Notes under the pieces: model-generated | What the model was told of the DNA's origin: nothing | The model's input: only the letters and a program-made list of their open reading frames with translations | Databases searched by the model: none | Assembly: GCF_030549615.1 (NCBI RefSeq) | Contig: NZ_CP130832.1 | Location: forward strand, 2,914,001 to 2,978,000 | Length of the DNA: 64,000 nucleotides | Direction: 5' to 3' | Source: Stenotrophomonas sp. 610A2 | GTDB taxonomy: Bacteria > Pseudomonadota > Gammaproteobacteria > Xanthomonadales > Xanthomonadaceae | Shown here: piece after piece, positions 17,128 to 28,976 of the stretch | How the letters are laid out: each line of letters starts with the position of its first letter | How positions within the stretch are numbered: the first letter of the stretch is position 1 | Position numbers and translations under genes: made by a program

Positions 17128-17407
17128 ATGCCTCCACCCGCTCCTTGAGCTTCTGGCCCGGACGGAAGGTGACTACCGTACGGGCGGAAATCGGAATTTC
17201 CTCGCCGGTCTTGGGGTTGCGACCCGGGCGCTGGTTCTTGCGCCGCAGGTCGAAATTGCCGAAGCCCGACAGCTTCACTTGACGTCCCTGTTCCAATGCA
17301 TCGCGCAACACATCGAAAAACGCGTCGACAAACTCCTTGGCCTCACGCTTGTTCAGACCGACTTCGTCGAACAAACGATCCGCCATCTCCGCCTTGGTCA
17401 ATGCCAT
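17108..17407 (-). CDS. ihfA: Integration host factor alpha subunit
   Basis: This 99-residue DNA-bending protein pairs with IHF-beta and acts in nucleoid organisation, recombination and transcription. It shows the HU/IHF fold with [21 protein letters not shown] and [13 protein letters not shown], the DNA-binding arm that carries the intercalating Pro. The length matches E. coli IhfA. It begins 21 bases after pheT, the usual position at the end of the thrS-pheST operon. Confidence 0.97.
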   Translation of the reverse strand: MALTKAEMADRLFDEVGLNKREAKEFVDAFFDVLRDALEQGRQVKLSGFGNFDLRRKNQRPGRNPKTGEEIPISARTVVTFRPGQKLKERVEAYAGSGQ

Positions 17408-17428
17408 GCCTGCTCCCTGTATCCCGCC

Positions 17429-19810
17429 TCAGCCACGGATCTTTGCGCCGTGCCCATGATCAATCGCCGTCACCACGTCGGTGACTACGGCTTCCACGTC
17501 ACGGTCCGTCAATGTGCGCGACTTGTCCTGCAAAATCAAGCCCATAGCCAAACTCTTGAAACCCGGCTCGACGCCTTGGCCGACATAACGGTCGAACAGC
17601 GCCACTTCACGCAGCAGTTCGCCAGCAGCAGCCCGGATGGTCGACGACAGCTCAGCCCAGCTGACTGATTCAGCTACGACCACGGCCAGATCCCGGCGGA
17701 CCGCCGGGAAGCGCGACAGCTCGCTCGAACGCGGCAGCGAACGCGCAGCCAGCGGTGCCAGGTCCAGCTCGAATGCGTAGACATCTGCATCCACTTCCAT
17801 CGCCTTGGTCAGGCGCGGGTGCAGCTGGCCGATCCAGCCGATGCATTCGCCGTCGCGCCAGATGTCCGCCGAACGGGCCGGGTGCGCATACGGGCGCTGC
17901 GAGGCGCGGAATTCCAGAACTGCGCAGGAAGCGGCAGCCAGCGATTCCAGATCACCCTTCAGATCATGGAAATCGACCTTGCGCGCCTTTTCGCCCCACT
18001 GCAGGGTGGCAGCGTCGCCGCACACTGCAGCAGCAACGCGAACGGTTTCCTTCGGTGCGGGCTTGCCCTCGCCGGCCTGCGCGGCGAACACGCGGCCGAT
18101 TTCGAACAGGCGCACGCGTCCAGCCTGACGGGCGACGTTGCGGCCCAGCGTTGCCACCAGACCCGGCAGCAGCAGCGGGCGCATCACCGCCAGCTCGGCC
18201 GACAGCGGGTTGGCCAGCGCAACCAGACCTTCGTCCTGCTGCCACTGCTTCAGCAGCTCGGCATCAACGAAGGCGAAGTTGATGGTTTCCAGCATTTCGC
18301 GGGCCACCAGCTGGCGGCGCACGCTGAGGTCATCCAGACGGGTTTCGCTGGGCATGGCGATGCGTGCAGCGCCGCCCGGCAAGGTGGTCGGAATGGATTC
18401 GTAGCCGTGGATACGGGCCAGCTCTTCGATCAGGTCTTCTTCGATGGCGATATCGAAGCGACGGCTCGGGCCGGTGACGTTCCAACCATCGGCCACAGCC
18501 TCGACCTTCATGCCAAGCGCGCGCAGGATGCGCTCGACTTCGGCGTCTTCAATCTGGATGCCGAGCACGCGCACGATGCGGGCGCGACGCAGCAGTATCT
18601 TGGCGGCTACCGGCAGATCGGCTTCGCGCACGGCTTCGGTGACCGGCGCCGGCGTACCGCCAGCCAAGTCCAATACCAGCTTGGTGGCGTATTCGATGGC
18701 GGTACGCGGCAGCTGCGGATCGACGCCACGCTCGAAGCGGTGACCGGCATCGGTGTGCAGGCCGAGCTTGCGGCCGCGGCCCATGATCGCCGCCGGGGCG
18801 AAATGCGCAGCCTCCAGGAAGACATTGCTGGTCACATCGGTGACGCGGGTATCGAAGCCGCCCATCAGGCCAGCCAGGCCGACCGGACGGTCGGCATCGG
18901 TGACCACCAGGAAGCTGTCGTCCAGCGCGGCGTCGCGGCCGTCAAGCAGCTTGAGGCTTTCACCAGCACGCGAGCGGCGCACGGCAATCGGCCCCTTCAG
19001 CGTATCCAGGTCGTAGGCATGCATCGGCTGACCGAGTTCCAGCATCACGTACTGGGTGATATCGACCAACAGCGACACCGGCCGCACGCCGCTACGGCGC
19101 AGACGCTCGGCCATCCATAACGGCGTGGTCGCGGCGGCATTGACGCCTTCGATCACGCGACCGAGGTAACGCGGTGCTTCGGCACCGGCGTCGAGCTGGA
19201 TGCTCAGTTCGCGCGCGCCCTGAGCCGGTACGGCGTCGGCGGCGAACGGCTTCACTTCGCTGCGGGTAGCGGCAGCAACGTCGAACGCAATGCCGCGCAC
19301 GCTGAAGCAGTCAGCGCGGTTCGGGGTCAGTTTGATCTCGATGCTGGAATCCGGCAGACCGAGGTACTCGACCAGCGTGGCGCCGACCGGTGCGTCGTCC
19401 GGCAGTTCCAGCAAGCCGGAAGCATCATTGTCCAGACCCAGCTCCTTGGCCGAGCACAGCATGCCGTTGGATTCCACGCCGCGCAGCTTGGCCGGCTTGA
19501 TCTTCAGCTCGCCGATCTGTGCGCCAACCATGGCCAGCGGTGCGACCAGACCCGGGCGTGCATTCGGCGCGCCACAGACGATCTGCAGCAGTTCGGCCTG
19601 GCCGGCATCGACCTTGCAGATCTGCAGGCGGTCGGCTTCCGGATGGCGGATCGCTTCGACGATGCGCGCCACGACCACGTTGTCCAGGCCTGCGCCCAGT
19701 GCAGTGACTTCTTCGACTTCCAGACCGATGGCGGTCAGCACGGCGCTGAGTTCGTCGCGCGATGCGGTGGTCGGTACGTGGCTGCGCAGCCAGCTTTCAG
19801 AGAATTTCAT
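17429..19810 (-). CDS. pheT: Phenylalanyl-tRNA synthetase beta subunit
   Basis: This is the 793-residue large subunit of the alpha2-beta2 enzyme that charges tRNA-Phe. The N-terminal tRNA-binding domain (NVVVARIVEAIRHPEADRL) is followed by the B3/B4 editing domain, B5 and a C-terminal ferredoxin-fold anticodon-binding domain (RFPAVRRDLAVVV). The ATG at 19810 gives the conserved start MKFSESWLRSHV. The frame is open to 19891, but that extension is not conserved-looking. Confidence 0.97.
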   Translation of the reverse strand: MKFSESWLRSHVPTTASRDELSAVLTAIGLEVEEVTALGAGLDNVVVARIVEAIRHPEADRLQICKVDAGQAELLQIVCGAPNARPGLVAPLAMVGAQIGELKIKPAKLRGVESNGMLCSAKELGLDNDASGLLELPDDAPVGATLVEYLGLPDSSIEIKLTPNRADCFSVRGIAFDVAAATRSEVKPFAADAVPAQGARELSIQLDAGAEAPRYLGRVIEGVNAAATTPLWMAERLRRSGVRPVSLLVDITQYVMLELGQPMHAYDLDTLKGPIAVRRSRAGESLKLLDGRDAALDDSFLVVTDADRPVGLAGLMGGFDTRVTDVTSNVFLEAAHFAPAAIMGRGRKLGLHTDAGHRFERGVDPQLPRTAIEYATKLVLDLAGGTPAPVTEAVREADLPVAAKILLRRARIVRVLGIQIEDAEVERILRALGMKVEAVADGWNVTGPSRRFDIAIEEDLIEELARIHGYESIPTTLPGGAARIAMPSETRLDDLSVRRQLVAREMLETINFAFVDAELLKQWQQDEGLVALANPLSAELAVMRPLLLPGLVATLGRNVARQAGRVRLFEIGRVFAAQAGEGKPAPKETVRVAAAVCGDAATLQWGEKARKVDFHDLKGDLESLAAASCAVLEFRASQRPYAHPARSADIWRDGECIGWIGQLHPRLTKAMEVDADVYAFELDLAPLAARSLPRSSELSRFPAVRRDLAVVVAESVSWAELSSTIRAAAGELLREVALFDRYVGQGVEPGFKSLAMGLILQDKSRTLTDRDVEAVVTDVVTAIDHGHGAKIRG

Positions 19811-19902
19811 GTGTTTACCTTGATGGGAGGCAGGCCTCCCGTTGCGGTTTCTTTTGTTGATGCCCAGCGCTTTGCGCCTGGGGCGGGTCAACGTTCAGGA
19901 GC

Positions 19903-19925
19903 TGCCGAGCGTGGCTCGGCACTAC
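19903..19925 (-). repeat. SMAG (GTAG) hairpin between pheS and pheT
   Basis: A single inverted copy (stem TGCCGAGC, GTGG-type centre, GCTCGGCA, then CTAC on the plus strand) lies 10 bases after the pheS stop. It widens the pheS-pheT spacer to 125 bases, against about 15 bases in E. coli. Confidence 0.88.
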
Positions 19926-19935
19926 ACAGCTCGCC

Positions 19936-21084
<1,149 letters not shown>

Positions 21085-21131
21085 TCACCACAGCCGCTGC
21101 GCGTGAACGCTACAACTGCTGCAGGAAGAAC

Positions 21132-21491
21132 TTATGCAGCCAGTGCGCCCTTGGCCTTTTCTGCCAGAGCGGCAAAACCGGCTGCGTCGTGCACGGCGAT
21201 ATCAGCCAGAACCTTACGGTCCAGGGTGATACCGGCCTTCAGCAGGCCGTTCATGAAACGGCTGTAGCTCAGGCCGTTGATGCGGGCAGCCGCGTTGATG
21301 CGGGTGATCCACAGCGAACGGAAATTGCGCTTCTTCTGCTTACGGCCAATGTAGGCGTACTGCTGTGCCTTGATGACTGCCTGCTTGGCAACGCGGAAGA
21401 CCTTGCGACGGGCGTTGTAATAGCCCTTGGCGAGATCCAATACTTTCTTGTGGCGGCGGCGCGCCTGCACACCACGCTTTACTCGTGCCAT
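21132..21491 (-). CDS. rplT: 50S ribosomal protein L20
   Basis: This 119-residue protein starts [18 protein letters not shown] and contains [19 protein letters not shown], both hallmarks of L20, an early-assembly protein that binds 23S rRNA. In E. coli L20 also represses translation of its own operon. It lies 10 bases downstream of rpmI. Confidence 0.98.
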   Translation of the reverse strand: MARVKRGVQARRRHKKVLDLAKGYYNARRKVFRVAKQAVIKAQQYAYIGRKQKKRNFRSLWITRINAAARINGLSYSRFMNGLLKAGITLDRKVLADIAVHDAAGFAALAEKAKGALAA

Positions 21492-21501
21492 GGTTCAGTC
21501 C

Positions 21502-21699
21502 TCAGAGGTAGGGAAGCATACGGTCCAGACGGCCTGCGTCTTCTGCGCGGACGTGATTCGTCTGACGCAGGTTACGCTTCCGCTTGGTCGCTTTCTTCGT
21601 GAGGATGTGGCTACGGTTGGCGTGACCGCACTTGTACTTGCCGGAGGCGGTCTTGCGGAAACGCTTGGCCGCCGCCCGGTTGGTCTTGATCTTGGGCAT
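21502..21699 (-). CDS. rpmI: 50S ribosomal protein L35
   Basis: This 65-residue protein ([17 protein letters not shown] ... [15 protein letters not shown]) is a typical L35. The ATG at 21699 is used although the frame is open to 21777. It follows infC after a long, structured 286-base spacer and precedes rplT by 10 bases. Confidence 0.97.
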
Positions 21700-21771
21700 T
21701 GCTATGTCCTTGATGGTCTCTTTACTGACTGGGCGGTGGGCTGACCCACACTTTCCATCCTTGCCCTTGTC

Positions 21772-21777
21772 TGTCAA
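21772..21777 (-). promoter_or_regulatory. Possible -35 box upstream of rpmI
   Basis: TTGACA on the minus strand lies 73 bases before the rpmI start. The matching -10 position is weak (AAAGTG after 17 bases), so an internal promoter for rpmI-rplT is only a possibility. Confidence 0.3.
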
Positions 21778-21820
21778 AAGCCCGCGCTCCCACTGGAGGC
21801 AGGCAGGTCCTAGGGTGAAG

Positions 21821-21847
21821 CAAACAACAAACCCGGCGAACCGGGCC
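21821..21847 (-). terminator. Terminator-like hairpin in the infC-rpmI spacer
   Basis: On the minus strand, CCCGG-TTCG-CCGGG is followed by TTTGTTGTTTG. With the upstream stem at 21924-21954 it could attenuate transcription between infC and rpmI or form part of a ribosomal-protein leader. Confidence 0.65.
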
Positions 21848-21923
21848 GCCCATTATGCCTTGCGCACCAGCCACTTGCAAACTGCAAGCAGGTTGGCACT
21901 CAAATTGGCTGAACAGGCATGCA

Positions 21924-21954
21924 AACAGGGAGGCAGCCGAAGCCCCTCCCTGTT
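21924..21954 (-). other. Strong hairpin just after infC
   Basis: A 10-base perfect inverted repeat (AACAGGGAGG / CCTCCCTGTT) with an 11-base loop, 31 bases after the infC stop. It has no T-tract, so it is more likely an RNA-processing, stability or leader element than a terminator. Confidence 0.6.
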
Positions 21955-21985
21955 CAGCAAAGCAGCAGGCCCGTGGGCCGACGGC

Positions 21986-22510
21986 TTACTTCTTCTTCGG
22001 CGCGATCATCATGACCATCTGCCGGCCTTCCAGGCGCGGACGGGACTCGATCACGATTTCCTCACCCAGATCAGCCTCGATCCGGTTGGCCATCTCGCGA
22101 CCCAGTTCCTGATGGCTCATTTCGCGGCCACGGAAGCGGATGTTGACCTTGATCTTGTCGCCGTCCTCGAGGAAACGACGCATGTTGCGCAGCTTGATCT
22201 GGTAGTCGCCCTCGTCCGTGACCGGACGGAACTTCACTTCCTTGATCTCGACCTGCTTGGTCTTCTTCTTGGCCTCGTTGGCCTTCTTCTGCATCTCGAA
22301 CTTGAACTTGCCGAAGTCCATGATCTTGCAGACAGGCGGATCGGCCTGGGGCTGGATTTCAACCAGGTCCAGGCCTTCATCTTCGGCCATGGACAGCGCT
22401 TCGTCGCGCGACAACACGCCAATCATTTCACCGTCACTGCCGATCACGCGTACGCGCGGCACCCGGATTTCCTGATTACGGCGGTTCTGTTTGTTGTCAG
22501 GGATACTGAT
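21986..22510 (-). CDS. infC: Translation initiation factor IF-3, ATC start
   Basis: This 174-residue factor prevents premature 30S-50S joining and proofreads the start codon. It contains [33 protein letters not shown] and the end [13 protein letters not shown]. No ATG begins the frame. The expected N-terminus ([16 protein letters not shown]) is reached from an ATC at 22510, with GGAG at 22519-22522 and an 8-base spacer. A GTG at 22462 would delete the conserved N-terminus. IF-3 genes commonly use AUU/AUC for autoregulation. Confidence 0.93.
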   Translation of the reverse strand: MSIPDNKQNRRNQEIRVPRVRVIGSDGEMIGVLSRDEALSMAEDEGLDLVEIQPQADPPVCKIMDFGKFKFEMQKKANEAKKKTKQVEIKEVKFRPVTDEGDYQIKLRNMRRFLEDGDKIKVNIRFRGREMSHQELGREMANRIEADLGEEIVIESRPRLEGRQMVMMIAPKKK

Positions 22511-22537
22511 ATTGCAATCTCCAAGTGGATTAGTACC

Positions 22538-22563
22538 GGCCCCGCGGAGTGTCCGCCGGGGCC
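22538..22563 (-). other. GC-rich hairpin between thrS and infC
   Basis: A stem of 11 pairs with one bulge (GGCCCCG(G)CGGA / TCCGCGGGGCC on the minus strand), preceded by a GGGGCC hexamer repeated three times (22558-22575). It sits between the thrS stop and the infC ribosome site and could influence infC translation or end part of the thrS transcript. Confidence 0.6.
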
Positions 22564-22584
22564 GGGGCCGGGGCCCTACTTACT

Positions 22585-24489
22585 TCAATGCTTCAATTCT
22601 GCCTGCAGCCGTTCGACGAAGGCCTGAACCGACATCGAACCAAGGTCTTCACCGGACCGCGTGCGCACGGCCACGGCCCCGTTCTCCTTCTCGCGGTCGC
22701 CCACGACCAGCAGGTACGGTACGCGCTGCAGCGTATGCTCGCGAATCTTATAGCCGATCTTCTCGTTGCGCAAATCGGCGTCAACCCGGAAGCCTTGATT
22801 TGCAAGGCTTTTGCGAACTTCGTCGACATAATCGGCCTGGGCGTCGGTGATATTGGCCACCACCACCTGCACCGGCGCCAGCCAGGTCGGGAACGCGCCG
22901 GCGTGCTGCTCGATCAGAATGCCCAGGAAACGCTCCATGGAGCCCACGATCGCACGGTGCAGCATCACCGGATGGCGCTTCTGGCTGTTCTCGTCCACGT
23001 ATTCAGCACCGAGGCGGCCCGGCATCATGAAGTCGACCTGCATGGTGCCAAGCTGCCAGGTACGGCCGATGGCGTCCTTCAGGTGGTACTCGATCTTCGG
23101 GCCGTAGAAGGCGCCCTCGCCCGGCAGCTCCTGCCATTCGACGCCGCAGCTGGACAGCGCGGTGCGCAGCGCGCCCTCGGCCTTGTCCCAGGTCTCGTCA
23201 TCACCCAGGCGCGATTCCGGGCGCAGCGCGATCTTGATCTGGATTTCCTCGAAACCGAACGCCTTGTACACCGCCAGCGCCTGCTGGTGGAAAGCCGTCA
23301 CTTCGGCTTCGACCTGGCTCTCGGTGCAGAAGATGTGGCCATCGTCCTGGGTGAAACCACGCACGCGCAGGATGCCGTGCAGCGCGCCGGACGGCTCGTT
23401 GCGATGGCAGGCGCCGAACTCACCGTAGCGGATCGGCAGGTCGCGGTAGCTGTGCAGACCCTGGTTGAACAGCTGCACGTGGCCCGGGCAGTTCATCGGC
23501 TTCAGCGCGTAGGTGCGCTTCTCCGATTCGGTGAAGAACATGTTGTCCTGGTAGTTGTCCCAGTGACCGGACTTCTTCCACAGGCTCACGTCGAGGATCT
23601 GCGGGCAACGCACTTCGCCGTAACCACTCTCGCGGTAGACATTGCGCATGTACTGCTCGACGACCTGCCAGATCGACCAGCCCTTCGGGTGCCAGAACAC
23701 CAGGCCCGGCGCCTCTTCCTGCAGATGGAACAGGTCCTGCTGCTTGCCGATGCGGCGGTGGTCGCGCATTTCAGCTTCTTCGATGCGCTTGATGTAGGCC
23801 TCGAGCTGCTTCTTGTCGGCCCAGGCGGTGCCGTAGATGCGCTGCAACTGCTCGTTCTTGGCATCGCCGCGCCAGTACGCACCGGAGATGCGCATCAGCT
23901 TGAAGGACTTCAGGAAACGCGTGTTCGGCACGTGCGGGCCGCGGCACATGTCCACGTATTCCTGGTGGTAGTACATGCCCATCGCGGTGATGTCGTCGGA
24001 CATGTCTTCGATCAGGCGCAGCTTGTAGTCCTCGCCACGCGCCTTGAAGATTTCGACCACTTCCGCGCGCGGCGTGACCTTCTTGATCACGTCGTAATCC
24101 TGGGCAATCAACTCGCCCATGCGCTTCTCGATCGCCGCCATGTCTTCCGGCGTGAACGGGCGCTCGTTGTAGATGTCGTAGTAGAAGCCTTCGGCGATGA
24201 CCGGGCCGATCACCATCTTGGCTTCCGGATACAGCTGCTTCACGGCATGGCCGACCAGGTGGGCGCAGGAGTGGCGGATGATCTCCACGCCCTCCTCGTC
24301 CTTGGCGGTGATGATGCGCAGCGAAGCGTCGTGATCGATCACGTCGCTGGCATCGACCTGCACGCCATCCACGGCGCCGGCGATGGTGGCCTTGGCCAGA
24401 CCCGCACCAATGGACTGGGCAACGTCCATGACGCTGACCGGGTTTTCGAACTGACGGACGCTGCCGTCTGGGAGAGTGATGTTGATCAT
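22585..24489 (-). CDS. thrS: Threonyl-tRNA synthetase
   Basis: This 634-residue class II enzyme charges tRNA-Thr. It has the TGS domain ([17 protein letters not shown]), the editing domain ([15 protein letters not shown]), catalytic motifs ([29 protein letters not shown]) and the anticodon-binding domain ([10 protein letters not shown]). The ATG at 24489 is chosen over an upstream TTG at 24501. It is the first gene of the operon, with a terminator hairpin and a possible leader peptide upstream. Confidence 0.97.
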   Translation of the reverse strand: MINITLPDGSVRQFENPVSVMDVAQSIGAGLAKATIAGAVDGVQVDASDVIDHDASLRIITAKDEEGVEIIRHSCAHLVGHAVKQLYPEAKMVIGPVIAEGFYYDIYNERPFTPEDMAAIEKRMGELIAQDYDVIKKVTPRAEVVEIFKARGEDYKLRLIEDMSDDITAMGMYYHQEYVDMCRGPHVPNTRFLKSFKLMRISGAYWRGDAKNEQLQRIYGTAWADKKQLEAYIKRIEEAEMRDHRRIGKQQDLFHLQEEAPGLVFWHPKGWSIWQVVEQYMRNVYRESGYGEVRCPQILDVSLWKKSGHWDNYQDNMFFTESEKRTYALKPMNCPGHVQLFNQGLHSYRDLPIRYGEFGACHRNEPSGALHGILRVRGFTQDDGHIFCTESQVEAEVTAFHQQALAVYKAFGFEEIQIKIALRPESRLGDDETWDKAEGALRTALSSCGVEWQELPGEGAFYGPKIEYHLKDAIGRTWQLGTMQVDFMMPGRLGAEYVDENSQKRHPVMLHRAIVGSMERFLGILIEQHAGAFPTWLAPVQVVVANITDAQADYVDEVRKSLANQGFRVDADLRNEKIGYKIREHTLQRVPYLLVVGDREKENGAVAVRTRSGEDLGSMSVQAFVERLQAELKH

Positions 24490-24576
24490 GGGATTCACCA
24501 AGGGTCACGACCCGCCGGGCGGGCTGGAAACAGCGCCAACAGGCGCGATTTCGCGGGATTCACGGAATTCTGGGCA

Positions 24577-24600
24577 ATAAAAAAGCGCCACGACGGCGCC
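24577..24600 (-). terminator. Terminator in the thrS leader
   Basis: On the minus strand, GCGCC-GTCGT-GGCGC is followed by TTTTTTATT, ending 88 bases before thrS. It is too far (about 420 bases) from the upstream agmatine deiminase gene to be its obvious terminator, so an attenuator for thrS is likely. Confidence 0.8.
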
Positions 24601-24622
24601 TGCATCAGGGCGGTGGCGGAGT

Positions 24623-24649
24623 TCAGCAGTGGTTGATGGTAGTGCTCAT
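24623..24649 (-). other. Possible thrS leader peptide MSTTINHC
   Basis: An 8-codon frame (ATG AGC ACT ACC ATC AAC CAC TGC TGA) ends 23 bases before the terminator stem. It has two adjacent Thr codons and one Ile codon, echoing the thr leader theme. The ribosome site is weak. The segment CGCCAC between the stop codon and the terminator could pair with GTGGCG in the terminator's 3' arm. Confidence 0.4.
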
Positions 24650-25017
24650 GTCACACGCTCGGCCGGCGTTTCGCGCGGGCCACCTTGATTGCCGAAGGGG
24701 TTGTTATGGAGATATTAAACCAATCGAGGGAAACCTGCTGTGAGGCTGCTCCAGCGAGCAGTTGATCTTCGCGAGCAAACGACAGGACAGCGAGCACGCC
24801 GCGTTGACTGCCCGACAACAGCAAGGCGGGGAGCAAGGGCCGCACCCTCGACCTGGTGACTCTGCGCCAGCCAAACCCGACATAAATCCAATGAAATCAA
24901 TGCCAAAGCAGCGCAGGACGGCTGTCGCCCCAGGAGCTCATTCGTCCGTGCGAATAGTCGGTTCGCCCCCGCAACCGAGTGCAGTCACGGCACCCACCCA
25001 GTCGCAGCCACCCCCAG
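24650..25017. other. Gene-free region upstream of the thrS leader
   Basis: About 370 bases with no credible gene on either strand. On the minus strand a TTTAATAT stretch around 24712-24719 is a possible -10 region for thrS, but no good -35 accompanies it. GGTGGC near 24680-24685 could pair with GCCACC after the leader peptide. Confidence 0.5.
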
Positions 25018-26145
25018 CTAGCGCACGCCCCCACTGAAAACCGGAAGATTCTTGCTCACGCAGTGAATGCCGCCACCACCAGCGGCGATCGGGTCGATAT
25101 TGATCTGGACGATCTCCCGCCCCGGATAGAGCGACTTCAGCAGATCCCGGCAGCGCGTATCCGCCTCGGCGTCGCCGAACTCGGGAGCGATGACCGCACC
25201 ATTGATCGGCAGGAAATTGATGTAACCCGCCGCATAGTCGGCTTCGCGCGTGTACACGTTGTCGCGCGGCTCCTGCGGCGGCGACAGCGTGTGCACCTGC
25301 AGACGTCGCCCATCAGCGTCGGTCGCCGCCCGGAGTATCTCCAGGTGCCGACGCGTAACCGCGAAATCATAGGACTCCGGATCGTTGTCGAGGTTGGCGA
25401 TAACGACACCCGGCGACGCGAAGCGCGTATAGAAATCAACGTGAGCATCGGTGATGTCCTGCCCCTTGATTCCCGGCAGCCAGATGATCTTGCGTAGGCT
25501 AAGCAGAGACTTCAGCTCTACTTCGATCTGTGCACGACTCATGCCCGGGTTGCGGTTGTCATTGACCCAGCAACTCTCGGTCATGATCGCCGTGCCATCA
25601 CCGTCCACCTCGATGCCACCACCTTCGCCGGTAAGACGGCTGCGCACATAGCGCGCCCGAAGGTCCGCGCTCAGCGTCTTCGCCACAGCGGTATCGCCAG
25701 CGAAGGCCTGTTTGCGCCCCCAACCGTTGAAATTGAAATCAACCAGCCCGAGCTGCGCATCGCGCCCGAGCACAAAACAACCGCCGTAATCGCGCACCCA
25801 GATGTCATCGAGCGGCATTGGCATGTAACGGATATTGGCATTGCCGCAGGCACGCCGAGCCTCAGCCTCCTGCGCCTCGCGACACAGAATGGTGACCGGC
25901 TGATAGCGGGAAATAGTCTTGGCGAGTAGGGCAACCGTCCTGTTCACAGCAGCTGCCCAATCACGCCAGACGGCCTTGGAAGCTGCATAGGCCAGAAATA
26001 CACGCTCCTGCGGCACCTCCTCCGCCGGCAAACGGCAGCCCTGCCCCGCTGCCGCATCCAACGGCGCGCCCAGACCACTCTTGATGGATGCCGCGGCGCC
26101 AAGGCCAACGGAGAGCTGCGCAAGAAATTGCCTACGGTTCAACAT
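25018..26145 (-). CDS. Exported agmatine deiminase / PPAD-family protein
   Basis: This 375-residue enzyme of the porphyromonas-type peptidylarginine deiminase family hydrolyses guanidino groups, with agmatine the usual substrate of bacterial members. The catalytic set is visible: DDIWVRDYG, GEGGGIEVDGDG, the His-Asp pair in DAHVDFY and the nucleophile Cys in GGGGIHC near the C-terminus. The N-terminus MLNRRQFLAQLSVGLGAAAS is a Tat-like signal, so it acts outside the cytoplasm, unlike cytosolic AguA. The ATG at 26145 has GAGGTG before it. No AguB partner is adjacent. Confidence 0.9.
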   Translation of the reverse strand: MLNRRQFLAQLSVGLGAAASIKSGLGAPLDAAAGQGCRLPAEEVPQERVFLAYAASKAVWRDWAAAVNRTVALLAKTISRYQPVTILCREAQEAEARRACGNANIRYMPMPLDDIWVRDYGGCFVLGRDAQLGLVDFNFNGWGRKQAFAGDTAVAKTLSADLRARYVRSRLTGEGGGIEVDGDGTAIMTESCWVNDNRNPGMSRAQIEVELKSLLSLRKIIWLPGIKGQDITDAHVDFYTRFASPGVVIANLDNDPESYDFAVTRRHLEILRAATDADGRRLQVHTLSPPQEPRDNVYTREADYAAGYINFLPINGAVIAPEFGDAEADTRCRDLLKSLYPGREIVQINIDPIAAGGGGIHCVSKNLPVFSGGVR

Positions 26146-26471
26146 CACATCACCTCAAGGATAGGCGACGATTTCATCAGACAGCCAACAGGCATATGTG
26201 AACCGGCAACTACCGATACGGAAGGCGCCAGCAGAGGCCCTGCTCCACAGCACAAGCGGATCATCCCGCCCAGCTGATGAAGGCGCTGTCGCGAGCGAAG
26301 GCGGGTGGAACCAACGCAGCACGAAGCAGGCAAGACTGTCCAGCCATGACCATCAGCGAATAAATCAGGATTGCCACGGAAGCCTCCGGGCGGATGAGGC
26401 GAAATGCGAAGCCCACAGGCCTGATTCGCTCTTCAAGTGATTCCACCGAAACCGCTGCACCGGGTTTCAAG
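26146..26471. other. Gene-free region before the tRNA-Val genes
   Basis: About 325 bases. A 69-codon minus-strand frame at 26261-26470 has one hydrophobic stretch but no ribosome site and no recognisable family, so it was not called. No repeat or terminator was found. Confidence 0.5.
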
Positions 26472-26546
26472 TGGTGGGCGGTACAGGGTTCGAACCTGTG
26501 ACCCCTACCATGTCAAGGTAGTGCTCTACCGCTGAGCTAACCGCCC
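26472..26546 (-). tRNA. tRNA-Val (anticodon GAC), copy 2 in transcription order
   Basis: A 75-base tRNA with acceptor GGGCGGT/ACCGCCC, anticodon loop TTGACAT (GAC reads GUC/GUU), T-loop GGTTCGAACCC and encoded CCA. The sequence is identical to the copy at 26663-26737. It has no strong promoter of its own. Confidence 0.97.
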
Positions 26547-26610
26547 GTTTTGAAGCTTTTCTCCGCTGCGAAGGCTGAACAAACCGAGTCGCAACGCATA
26601 CCATCACCAG

Positions 26611-26637
26611 CAAACAAAAAACCCGGCCGGTGCCGGG
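26611..26637 (-). terminator. Terminator between the two tRNA-Val genes
   Basis: On the minus strand, CCCGGC-ACCG-GCCGGG is followed by TTTTTTGTTTG, 26 bases after the first tRNA-Val. The second tRNA-Val therefore depends on read-through or on its own weak promoter. Confidence 0.85.
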
Positions 26638-26662
26638 CTCTTGTGGCCACTTCCCGAAGAAG

Positions 26663-26737
26663 TGGTGGGCGGTACAGGGTTCGAACCTGTGACCCCTACC
26701 ATGTCAAGGTAGTGCTCTACCGCTGAGCTAACCGCCC
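26663..26737 (-). tRNA. tRNA-Val (anticodon GAC), copy 1 in transcription order
   Basis: Identical to the copy at 26472-26546 over all 75 bases, including the encoded CCA. It has a good promoter upstream and a terminator downstream. Confidence 0.97.
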
Positions 26738-26771
26738 TTCTCAACAACAATTAAGCGTTGCGAGGGCGCGT

Positions 26772-26800
26772 ATCTTAACCCTGCTTTTCACGAAGAACAA
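26772..26800 (-). promoter_or_regulatory. Sigma-70 promoter of tRNA-Val
   Basis: TTGTTC and TAAGAT are separated by exactly 17 bases on the minus strand. They are followed by a GC-rich discriminator (GCGCCCTCG), as in stringently controlled stable-RNA promoters. The tRNA begins 34 bases after the -10. Confidence 0.75.
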
Positions 26801-26833
26801 CCGTTTTCTGGAAATATTTCACACCGGGCCACC

Positions 26834-28849
<2,016 letters not shown>

Positions 28850-28976
28850 GGCAATGACGGACCCAAGTGGACCTCTGAGTATATCCAGCCCAAGCGCCAC
28901 ACCCCATCACGCATCCGCCCGACGTTCAGCCAGCCGTTTCAGCGACTCCGCCCCCTACCTGGCGAGCCCACCATGG

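Noticed and set aside
26261..26470. Small membrane protein before the tRNA-Val genes
   Set aside because: One hydrophobic stretch, but no ribosome site, no motif, and it abuts the tRNA; probably chance.
28880..28895. Possible LexA (SOS) box upstream of uvrB, CTG ... CAG pattern
   Set aside because: The half-sites CTG and CAG are separated by 8 bases rather than the 10 of the E. coli box, and no xanthomonad-type LexA site is evident.
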